Source: Terrimonas rubra
GTDB lineage: Bacteria > Bacteroidota > Bacteroidia > Chitinophagales > Chitinophagaceae
Length of the DNA stretch: 64,000 nt
Reading direction: 5' to 3'
NCBI RefSeq assembly: GCF_042686025.1
Contig: NZ_JBHUOZ010000003.1
Location: 2,232,001 to 2,296,000 of the forward strand
Shown here: piece by piece, positions 1 to 7,707 of the stretch
Layout: each line of letters starts with the position of its first letter
Numbering within the stretch: position 1 is the first letter of the stretch
Position numbers and translations under genes: made by a program
Notes under the pieces: generated by a model
Seen by the model: only the letters and a program-made list of their open reading frames with translations
Database searches by the model: none
Told to the model about the DNA's origin: nothing

Positions 1-27
1 TTTTACAGAAACTAAAAAACACACCTG

Positions 28-630
28 ATGACATTTGAAGCGTACCACCAATATTTTGAGTCTATCATACAGAAAAGCCCGGAACAACAAACCGCACCTT
101 ACAATAATCCCGATTATTTTGATTATACAAAATTAAACTGGAGCCGTATGAACCGCTGGTTAAAGACCGGCAAGATAACGGATGCCATGACAGAAGCGAT
201 AAAAGCTATTGACAGTCCGCAGCAATGGATCATTATCACAGAACCCTGGTGTGGTGATGCGGCCCATAGTGTGCCTTTTTTAGAAATGATCAGCCGGTTG
301 AACCCGCTGTTAACCGTGAGTTATGAATTGAGAGACAGCGAGCCGTTCCGGATAAACAACTACCTGACCAATGGCGGTAAATCAATACCCAAACTGGTGA
401 TAAGAGACGATAAAGGAAAAGACCTGGCTACCTGGGGCCCCCGCCCTGCTGCCTGCCAGGAAATATATAGCAGACTAACGGCAGAAAAAGCAGATTTTGA
501 AAAGGTAAAAACTGAATTACAGCTTTGGTATAATGCAGATAAAGGACTTGGTGTTCAGGAAGAGTTAACCGCTTTATTATTGAACATTAACCGCGCTGCC
601 GCCCCTGCCACATTGCAGCCTGCTGAATAA
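28..630 (+). CDS. Thioredoxin-fold protein with a single-cysteine WCGDA motif
   Basis: A 200-residue cytoplasmic-looking protein with no signal peptide. Residues 66-130 look like a thioredoxin fold: strand WIIITEP, then WCGDAAHS at residues 74-81 in the place of WCxxC, and a cis-proline-like SIPKLVI around P121. Only the first active-site cysteine (C75) is present, because the second is replaced by an alanine or histidine. It resembles the thioredoxin-like proteins of Bacteroidota and Firmicutes that carry WCGD motifs (Thioredoxin_9 type). A classical disulfide reductase role is therefore unlikely; a monothiol or peroxidase-like role is possible but is inference. The ATG at 28 is the only sensible start in view. 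The last codons and the TAA lie at the edge of a dispersed repeat, so the C-terminal tail may be repeat-derived. Confidence 0.75.
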   Translation: MTFEAYHQYFESIIQKSPEQQTAPYNNPDYFDYTKLNWSRMNRWLKTGKITDAMTEAIKAIDSPQQWIIITEPWCGDAAHSVPFLEMISRLNPLLTVSYELRDSEPFRINNYLTNGGKSIPKLVIRDDKGKDLATWGPRPAACQEIYSRLTAEKADFEKVKTELQLWYNADKGLGVQEELTALLLNINRAAAPATLQPAE

Positions 631-679
631 TGTTGGCGCAGTATAAGTGTACGGGCCGCAACAGGCGATGATAACAGTA
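622..679 (+). repeat. Dispersed repeat family 2, copy 1 (overlaps a stop codon)
   Basis: This stretch aligns by eye with 34013-34096. Both contain GCTGAA, then a GTAnAAGTGT block, then GCAACA, then GATGATA and AGTA in the same order and at similar spacing. It overlaps the TAA of the thioredoxin-like gene at 628-630. A third, weaker relative lies at 55747-55816. Confidence 0.5.
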
Positions 680-714
680 CTCTTATTTATCTCATAAAGC
701 AATAACGATAAGCA

Positions 715-748
715 AAGCCCCTCGCATCATTTTACGAGGGGCTTTTTT
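715..748. terminator. Bidirectional intrinsic terminator
   Basis: A perfect 10-bp stem (AAGCCCCTCG at 715-724, CGAGGGGCTT at 735-744) with a 10-nt loop, followed by a T run on the + strand. It lies between the convergent thioredoxin-like gene and the SusC-SusD-DUF5689 operon and can serve both, although the T run favours the + strand. Confidence 0.85.
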
Positions 749-771
749 ATGAGGGTTATGGATCGGATGAA

Positions 772-2301
772 TTAATAAACCAGTTTTGTTGCAATCTCAG
801 GGTTTTCAATTTCGGCAACCGCAGAGGTCTTGGTAAGCTGGTAAGCGATCTTTGCACGGGCTTTTGTCCAGCGGCCCAATGTCATATTGAACTCACCGCC
901 CAGCACATTAAACAAACCCGCATCGGAAGGTGTGTTATAGGTAATAGCCGTTGTATTGTTACCGGAACGGTAAAAAGGCTGCTCTTCCAATGTCAAGGGG
1001 TTAATGATATCATAGTAATCGTTATTACAGATGCGGTATCCATAGCCATTACCAACCAAGGATCCGCCGGAAGCACAGAACATCACATCTTCAGGGATAG
1101 AAGCCGCTGTAACTGTGGTTGTTTCAAAAATGGCTACACCATAAGCATTACCTGAGTTGGCCAACAGGTTGGTGGTGGCCGTGCCAAAGCCCTGGCCTGC
1201 CAGCGTATGGTAAGCATAAGTAGACACCCAATTGGAAGAAGCCATACTCGTAGAACCAGTACTGTTGATGAGTTTATTGGTGCCCCCTACATAAAAGAAA
1301 GTTCCTTTTGGTGCAAAGCCCGAAGTAATATTTATTTTATACGTACGTACCTGCCCTGTAGCCCAGCCATTGATGGGGAAGCCGGTTGGGGTAGCTGCAT
1401 TGGCATTATTAGAAGTTACTACCGAAAAAGGAGTAACCGAAAAGTCAATATCCTCCGTTGCAAGGAACTGGATGTATTCGTTGTTGGCATCCGTATTCTG
1501 CGGGTCATTGTTCCAGCCGGAAATAATGATACGGGGTGTTTTGTATACAGATTTTAATTCCACCAGGTCATTGGCATTCCTGAATTTCAGGTAAGGAATA
1601 CGCAGGTTTTCGGCTTCACGCACAAACACAATACCGTAGTAGTTAGCCATTTTGTATTGCGGTAAGGCCGCCAATGGAGAGTTGACATTGGTATTCACGT
1701 TTACAATACCAAAGCCATCGTTAATGGATTGTTCACCGCTCATTACCTGGCCATTCTGCGGCTGGTAAGTAAAACCTCCTTTTACAATAGCGATCAGTGT
1801 ACTTTCGTAATCGTCAGGACGGGCTAATAGTTTATCAATATTTACCCTGCTTACTTCGATAGGCTTATCACCGGCCACTTTTTGTATTTTACTTTCGGTA
1901 ATATTGGTTACCTGTAATGTACCGTTTATTTTTTCCAGGCGGCTTCCCACCAGGTCAATCACCAGTGAATCGCCGGGAAAATAATTAGCTGCCTGGTCAC
2001 CAATTTTAATAGCCAGGCCTCTTAAGAAACTTAAGCGTGGATTATTTTGTACAATCAGTAACCCTTCCGGTAAATTGTCTGTCCTGTGATCAGAAACCAC
2101 CACGCAGGCTATTTTAGAAGAACCATCCAGTGAACCTTCTGTCAGTTCAACAGGTTTACCCTTATACAGGTTACGCACATCATAAATAGCAATATAAGGA
2201 CTTACTTTACCACCGGGGTAATTTAGCTTTGATTTATAACAACCGGCAAATATTACTGCCGTTATGATCAATACGAATAGTTTGTTGATATTATGCTTCA
2301 T
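772..2301 (-). CDS. DUF5689-domain surface lipoprotein of a SusCD locus
   Basis: The ATG at 2301 is chosen because it begins a standard lipoprotein signal (MKHNINKLFVLIITAVIFAGC). A longer reading frame from 2340 would overlap the upstream SusD gene. The 509-residue product has an N-terminal DUF5689-like region (about residues 30-240: IAIYDVRNLYKG, KIACVVVSD, GLLIVQN, an OB-like pattern), then a lamin-tail-like stretch (NNEYIQFLATEDIDF) and a beta-rich C-terminus. It is the third gene of an operon with SusC and SusD, 20 bp after the latter. In such loci the third gene usually encodes a surface-exposed ligand-binding or degrading lipoprotein. No catalytic motif is visible, so the substrate remains unknown. 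Confidence 0.75.
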   Translation of the reverse strand: MKHNINKLFVLIITAVIFAGCYKSKLNYPGGKVSPYIAIYDVRNLYKGKPVELTEGSLDGSSKIACVVVSDHRTDNLPEGLLIVQNNPRLSFLRGLAIKIGDQAANYFPGDSLVIDLVGSRLEKINGTLQVTNITESKIQKVAGDKPIEVSRVNIDKLLARPDDYESTLIAIVKGGFTYQPQNGQVMSGEQSINDGFGIVNVNTNVNSPLAALPQYKMANYYGIVFVREAENLRIPYLKFRNANDLVELKSVYKTPRIIISGWNNDPQNTDANNEYIQFLATEDIDFSVTPFSVVTSNNANAATPTGFPINGWATGQVRTYKINITSGFAPKGTFFYVGGTNKLINSTGSTSMASSNWVSTYAYHTLAGQGFGTATTNLLANSGNAYGVAIFETTTVTAASIPEDVMFCASGGSLVGNGYGYRICNNDYYDIINPLTLEEQPFYRSGNNTTAITYNTPSDAGLFNVLGGEFNMTLGRWTKARAKIAYQLTKTSAVAEIENPEIATKLVY

Positions 2302-2321
2302 AACAATACTTTTAGTTTTGG

Positions 2322-3857
2322 TTATGGTTTTTGCCACCACACTTTTGTGTTAATTTCATCTGGCCCCTGCTGTCTTACCGCATTTTTATAACTGGTAGGG
2401 TTTGAGGATTGTACATATACCGGGTAGTATAAACGGGCCGGCATCTCACCATTGTTTTTTAAACCGTTCCCTTTCGGCAGCACAGGGTGACCTGTACGGC
2501 GATACTCGAACCATTGCTGCATATCGACCAGGAAAAGAGCGAAGTATTTTTGTTTGTGGATACGTTCCATCTTGTCCTCGAAAGAATCGTTATCATCCCA
2601 GTCTATATCAGATTCTGATAAATGCTGCTGTATAGGTTTTGTCCAACCCGGCATCCATAATGTGATACTGTTTTGTGCCCCGCTGTAAAAGAAAGTTTTG
2701 GGATCACCGGCCAGCAGGCCTTTTAAAGCTAACTCTGCTTTGATGAATTCCACTTCCGCAAAGTTCATTATCATACCGGTCATGGGTTCGGTTTGTAAAC
2801 TTACCGCCGCCGTTTGATCGGACGAATAGAAGTAAGACTGCCTGGTGTACTCACCGCCATTGGGCGCATAACCGGAAGGTATGCCCACATAGTTACCCGA
2901 CACCGGAGAAATACCCCAACGGTTGTTAGAAGAGCCCGTTGTGCCGTATAAAGTATTGTACAAAGAAATATCCATCCTGGGATCATAAGAGTCCCTCAGG
3001 AAGTCGATAAAGAAAGAAGCAATGGATACTGCCCTGAAGTCCTGTACCCTTAATAAACTGTAGGGTGACACAAAGGCCCCGATACCTGTCCAGCGCAGTA
3101 TGGCCGCATCCGCATTGCTGGTCATGATAGGATAGTTGGCAGCATTGGTGGTAAACATCTCCTGCATTTTGGTAACGTAAGCTGCCATCTCCGGCTTATG
3201 TGCAATACGCAGCAATAAACGAAGCATTAAAGAATTACCGAATTTTCTCCACTTGGTTTTATCGCCTTTATACACCAGGTCGGCTTCCGCATCAATTAAC
3301 TCGGTAGAAGGTGATAAACGTAGTAATGTATTTGCCGAATCCAGCTTGGCGATCATATCAATATAGATATCTTTCTGGCTATCGAATTTTGGTTCCAGTA
3401 TCAGGGAGTCCCGGCCTAATGTTGCCTGTGAATAAGGTATATCCCCATAGGTATCTGTCAGGATAGAATAGGTCCAGGTCTGGCAGATAAGTGATACGGC
3501 CTGGTAGGCGCGGCTATAGTTGATAGGCTCCACTGCCTTTAGGTACATATCACGGTAATTGGACATATTGGTAAAATGCCCGTTCCATAAATAATCGGCC
3601 CAGTTTCTCCTGAAGTCATAACGAAAAACCTTACCATCGCCGTCACCTATATCAACGGTAACCTGCATCAGTTCATTATTCAGGTTACGGTTACGTATCA
3701 TATTATACTCTACCGATTTCATGAGCGCATTGGCCAGGAACTGCTGTGGGTAAGCATTCGTGGTTTTGGTAGGATCTGTATTTAAATCTATAAACCCTTT
3801 ATCGCAGGCCTGTAATGCCATAATAACAGCAAGACAGGGAATTAATATCTTTTTCAT
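2322..3857 (-). CDS. SusD/RagB-like outer-membrane lipoprotein (SusD-like_2 type)
   Basis: Surface lipoprotein that caps a SusC channel and binds its ligand. The product starts MKKILIPCLAVIMALQAC, a signal peptide with lipobox cysteine, followed by DKGFIDLNTDPTKTTNAYPQQFLANAL, which is typical of the SusD-like_2 family (NTDPT, then helical TPR-like repeats). Further family marks are DTYGDIPYSQA, FVDMQQWFEYRRTGHP and a C-terminal INTKVWWQKP. Length (about 511 residues) is normal. The in-frame ATG at 3869 adds only four residues and cannot be excluded. It follows the SusC gene by about 18 bp, so the two are co-transcribed. Confidence 0.92.
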   Translation of the reverse strand: MKKILIPCLAVIMALQACDKGFIDLNTDPTKTTNAYPQQFLANALMKSVEYNMIRNRNLNNELMQVTVDIGDGDGKVFRYDFRRNWADYLWNGHFTNMSNYRDMYLKAVEPINYSRAYQAVSLICQTWTYSILTDTYGDIPYSQATLGRDSLILEPKFDSQKDIYIDMIAKLDSANTLLRLSPSTELIDAEADLVYKGDKTKWRKFGNSLMLRLLLRIAHKPEMAAYVTKMQEMFTTNAANYPIMTSNADAAILRWTGIGAFVSPYSLLRVQDFRAVSIASFFIDFLRDSYDPRMDISLYNTLYGTTGSSNNRWGISPVSGNYVGIPSGYAPNGGEYTRQSYFYSSDQTAAVSLQTEPMTGMIMNFAEVEFIKAELALKGLLAGDPKTFFYSGAQNSITLWMPGWTKPIQQHLSESDIDWDDNDSFEDKMERIHKQKYFALFLVDMQQWFEYRRTGHPVLPKGNGLKNNGEMPARLYYPVYVQSSNPTSYKNAVRQQGPDEINTKVWWQKP

Positions 3858-3875
3858 TTTCAAAGTCATTTTAGT

Positions 3876-6800
3876 TTAGAATCCAACAATCAAATTCACC
3901 CCGATGCTCCTGGTAGACGGGAATTGCGCTATTTCAAATCCTTTTACAATGTCCGACCCGTCCAGTGTGCCGAACTCAGGATCAAATGCAGGCCATTTTG
4001 ACCAGATGAAGAGGTTACGGCCATAAATACCAACAGAAGCTTTTTGCAGGCCCAGTTTGGCAAGCACTTTCTTTTCAAATGTGTAATCGATCCTTGCTTC
4101 CCTGAATTTGATAAAGTCGGTTGGGAAGGTATTACCCTCGCCCTGGTTACTGCCCCAGTGTGTACGATAGTACTCATCAATATTGGTAGCGATAGTTGTG
4201 TTAGGTACAAATTTGCCATCAGCTGTGCGTACCACCCCTTCACCAATGATACCGCTGTAACGGCCGGGTAAAGTCTGTTTAAGTTTGCCCTGCTCTGATA
4301 ATTTGTGATTGGTTTGTGAATGCCCTACCCCGCCCCATTGTGTATCGAAGAGGAAGTTTAAACGGAATCCTTTATAAGAGAAAGTATTGCCGATACTGGC
4401 CCTGCCTTTAGGAATAGTATTGCCTAAGTAGATCACTTCTTCCGTTAATAAGGCATACCCGGTTGCAGCATCGTAAATGATTTGTCCGTCCGGGGCACGC
4501 TGGTAACCTATACCATACATATCGCCCATACTGCCACCTACTTTACCTACTATCTGTGATGCACCGATAGAACGTTGCTGTAATACAATGGATGAATCGG
4601 CCAGTTCTTCTATACGGTTACGGTTGGTAGAGAAGGTAAAGGTAGTAGACCAGTTCAATCCTTTTTTGCTTACCAGTTGCTTGGTGGTCAAGCCTATTTC
4701 CAAACCGGTATTACTCACCTCACCAATATTGGTGAGCCTGCGCTGGGCACCGGTAGCAGCATCGATGATCCTTTGCAAATGCTGGTTATAAGTATTGCCT
4801 TTGTACGCGGCTACATCCAGGCTTACACGGCTTTTAAATAACCTGATATCAGTTCCTACTTCAAAAGAACGTGTTCTCAGCGGGTTGATCAGCGGGTTTG
4901 ATAATAAGTTGTTATTGGCTAAAGAACCACCGATCAGCGTATTGGGACTTTCATAGTAGTTTTGTGTGAGGTAAGGCTTTTGTACACCCGAACCTACACC
5001 GGACACAGAAGCCCTGAGTTTTACAAAATCAATTACTGAAGGCAGGTTCACTACTTCCGATAAAACAAAGCTGGCATTGTAAGAAGGATAATAACCCCAT
5101 ACTTTTTTATCAGGGAACTGGGGTGAAGCCAGCGTGCTCCACCAATCCCAGCGACCGGTCATATCAAAGAATAAGAAGTTTTTATAACCCGCTGTTACCA
5201 GGTAGTAGAAACTGTTTGTTTCAAAGTTCTGGATCTCCTGGGTTGTTTTTACGCCGTATTTGGAGTTGTTATGATTGTACACACCGGGGAACATGAGGCC
5301 ATCTGACATGAGGCTGGTAATGCGGTACTGGTTCCTTAAGGTACTGCCGCCCACTGTTGCAGAAACATCAATATGTTTAGTGATATTCTTTGCATATTTT
5401 AATAAGAAATCGGCTGATGCTTCTCTTGAGAAAATATCCTGTGTACGATGGCTGCCCTCCGGTAATCTTGATCCTGCATCCCATGGACGGTCCTGGTAGC
5501 GGTCTTCACTGCTCTGGTCAATAGAAGCTCTCACCATAGCATTAAACTCCCTGGTAAACTGGTAGTTCACCTGCGCATTACCATTGATGGTATGACGGTT
5601 ATTGCCATTAATAAACTCGTAAGAAATGGCGTAAGGATTTTCCGGGTAAGTAGAATACGGGTAAGCGATCTTTTTCTGCTCCTGCCCGTTTACCCAGTAA
5701 TTTTTTAACCAGTTTAAATCAGCATTCGGCTGCCAGAAAATAAACCAGTACATCAATGACTGGTTGCCATAACCGGCGCCGGGCAGGTTATCGCTGTTAC
5801 GGTTGCCATAGTTTACTTTGGCCGATACCGTAAGTTTGTTAGTTACTTTTGAGTTCACCGATAATGCCAGCGTGGTTCTTTTATAACCGGTGTTGGGCAT
5901 GATCCAGGTATTATTAACATTGGTAGCCGAAAAACGGGCCGATGTTTTATCACTGCCACCGTCAATAGAGATAGTATTGGTTAAGGTTCTGCCGGTTTCA
6001 AAAAAGTCAGTGATATTATCATAAGCTTTCCATAATGTACGTTCGGTACCTACGTTTTGCCTGGCAGGGTCATATTGATAAAAATACTGGCCGTCAAACT
6101 TTGGTCCGTAAGCCGAGGAAGTACCTGAGGTGCTGGGTCCGTCAACAGTAGTACCATAGGAATAGTGTGCCGCACCGTTTAAGCCCTGGCCGTATTCGTA
6201 TTGCAGGTCAGGCCAGCGGTTCACACTTTCAAAAGATGCGTTTGAGTTTAGGGTAATACCAATACCTTTTCCTTTTTTACTGCCCGCTTTGGTGGTGATG
6301 ATAATAGCACCATTGGCCGCACGTGAACCATATAAGGCTGCAGCGCTCGGACCTTTTAAAACGGTGAGGTTCTCAATATCTTCCGGGTTAATATCGTCCA
6401 TGCTGGAACCATAATCCACAGGCATATTATCACTTCCTGTTCCGTATGCCGCGCTGCTGCCCGTTCTGCGGCCGGAACCGGAGTTGATCACCACACCATC
6501 CACAACGATCAGGGCTTCGTTTTCGCCGGTAAGATTATTCTCGCCTCTTAATATGATCTTTGTACCGCCAACAGGGCCGGCGTTGGAACGTAACAGGTTT
6601 AAACCGGCTACTTTACCGGATAAAGCATCCATCCAGTTGTTGGATAACGCTTCAGTCAGTTCTTCTCCCTTTACTGTAGTAACTGAATAACCTAAAGCTC
6701 TCTGTTCGCGTTTAATACCTAAAGCGGTTACTACTACTTCATCCATATCCCTTGCATCAGGTACCAGCTTTACATTTAATACCCTTGCTTTCTCCACTTT

Positions 6801-7100
6801 AATCGTTTGTGTTGCATACCCTGCATAAGAGAAAACAATTTCTGCCGTATCCAATTGTACTACCAGCATATAATTACCCTTGTTATCGGTAATAACTGTC
6901 TTAGGAAATCCTTTCGCCTGAACGTTTACACCCGCAATGGCATCCCCGTTTTCGTTAACTACTTTACCCCTGATGACAATGTCCTCAACAGGCCGGTTAT
7001 TTGTGATCCGATCCCGGTCGTTTTTGCCGGGCACTTTATCAGCCCCGCTTGCGTAACTGCCCAGTTGCAGCACCATACAGAAAAACAATAAACGTTTCAT
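3876..7100 (-). CDS. SusC/RagA family TonB-linked outer-membrane transporter
   Basis: TonB-dependent importer that forms a complex with the adjacent SusD protein. The reading frame is open to 7283, but the ATG at 7100 starts a clean signal peptide (MKRLLFFCMVLQLGSYASG), giving 1074 residues. In order: signal peptide; carboxypeptidase-regulatory-like domain (VVNENGDAIAGVNVQAKG); the SusC signature region ending DEVVVTALGIKREQRALGY; plug domain (LSGKVAGLNLLRSNAGPVGGTKIILRG, then VLKGPSAAALYGSRAANGAIIITTK); and a C-terminal 22-strand barrel ending in phenylalanine (IVGF). There is no STN domain, so unlike the second SusC in this window it should not signal to an anti-sigma factor. Confidence 0.93.
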   Translation of the reverse strand: MKRLLFFCMVLQLGSYASGADKVPGKNDRDRITNNRPVEDIVIRGKVVNENGDAIAGVNVQAKGFPKTVITDNKGNYMLVVQLDTAEIVFSYAGYATQTIKVEKARVLNVKLVPDARDMDEVVVTALGIKREQRALGYSVTTVKGEELTEALSNNWMDALSGKVAGLNLLRSNAGPVGGTKIILRGENNLTGENEALIVVDGVVINSGSGRRTGSSAAYGTGSDNMPVDYGSSMDDINPEDIENLTVLKGPSAAALYGSRAANGAIIITTKAGSKKGKGIGITLNSNASFESVNRWPDLQYEYGQGLNGAAHYSYGTTVDGPSTSGTSSAYGPKFDGQYFYQYDPARQNVGTERTLWKAYDNITDFFETGRTLTNTISIDGGSDKTSARFSATNVNNTWIMPNTGYKRTTLALSVNSKVTNKLTVSAKVNYGNRNSDNLPGAGYGNQSLMYWFIFWQPNADLNWLKNYWVNGQEQKKIAYPYSTYPENPYAISYEFINGNNRHTINGNAQVNYQFTREFNAMVRASIDQSSEDRYQDRPWDAGSRLPEGSHRTQDIFSREASADFLLKYAKNITKHIDVSATVGGSTLRNQYRITSLMSDGLMFPGVYNHNNSKYGVKTTQEIQNFETNSFYYLVTAGYKNFLFFDMTGRWDWWSTLASPQFPDKKVWGYYPSYNASFVLSEVVNLPSVIDFVKLRASVSGVGSGVQKPYLTQNYYESPNTLIGGSLANNNLLSNPLINPLRTRSFEVGTDIRLFKSRVSLDVAAYKGNTYNQHLQRIIDAATGAQRRLTNIGEVSNTGLEIGLTTKQLVSKKGLNWSTTFTFSTNRNRIEELADSSIVLQQRSIGASQIVGKVGGSMGDMYGIGYQRAPDGQIIYDAATGYALLTEEVIYLGNTIPKGRASIGNTFSYKGFRLNFLFDTQWGGVGHSQTNHKLSEQGKLKQTLPGRYSGIIGEGVVRTADGKFVPNTTIATNIDEYYRTHWGSNQGEGNTFPTDFIKFREARIDYTFEKKVLAKLGLQKASVGIYGRNLFIWSKWPAFDPEFGTLDGSDIVKGFEIAQFPSTRSIGVNLIVGF

Positions 7101-7707
7101 TAAAGAAAAGTTTTGGTAGTGAGTGCATAAAATACCTGTTACGCCGGCAGTGTATAACTGTACCGCGTTTAGGTTAATGCAATAAATTAATTGGTGATTT
7201 TTTGACTGTGCGAATGTAGAAGCGTTGTGTAAACTTTTTGTTAACGCAGTATTAACTTTAATAAATACATAATATGATAACATTGATCTTTAAACCCTAA
7301 CAACTGTTGGTAGCCGGCATATCATTGTATATCGGCTTATTACCTCCTTTCATCACTATGCTCTTACCAACAGGGAGCCTGTACACATTTCACCGATTCA
7401 TATTGTACAAAAATTGCTGCAGGAGAATTTGTCATCATCCCGCTAATAAAAAAAGAAAGGATGATAATAGCAAACTGTAAAGTAGTGAGATCACCGGCCC
7501 GCATAGCTTAAAATAAACCCGGTTGGTTATTTATTTACCCGTAATGTATCATTACAAATTTTAAATATTACAATTCCCTGACAATCCTAACATACTTTCT
7601 TCTGGAAGCCTTACTGTAATTGACGTTTATCGTAAATCATTTTTCCTCATCTCGCAATAAAGCCTTGTTTGTTCCGAATATTTTTGCGCCCTAAAAAACT
7701 AACAGAA
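7101..7707. other. Divergent intergenic region between SusC and the siderophore receptor
   Basis: About 600 bp with no credible gene. It must hold promoters for both flanking transcripts. A TAnnTTTG box is visible for the + strand gene. On the minus side TACATTCG (7209-7216, complement) is a one-mismatch candidate. No Fur-like 19-bp palindrome was recognised by eye. Confidence 0.5.
7679..7686 (+). promoter_or_regulatory. Bacteroidota -7 promoter element TATTTTTG
   Basis: It matches the TAnnTTTG consensus of the primary sigma factor, 22 nt before the ATG at 7708. No good -33 TTTG is at the expected spacing. Because the in-frame ATG at 7669 would lie upstream of this box, it supports 7708 as the true start. 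Confidence 0.5.

Noticed and set aside
7101..7283. N-terminal extension of the first SusC protein from 7283
   Set aside because: The extra 61 residues precede a perfect signal peptide starting at 7100.
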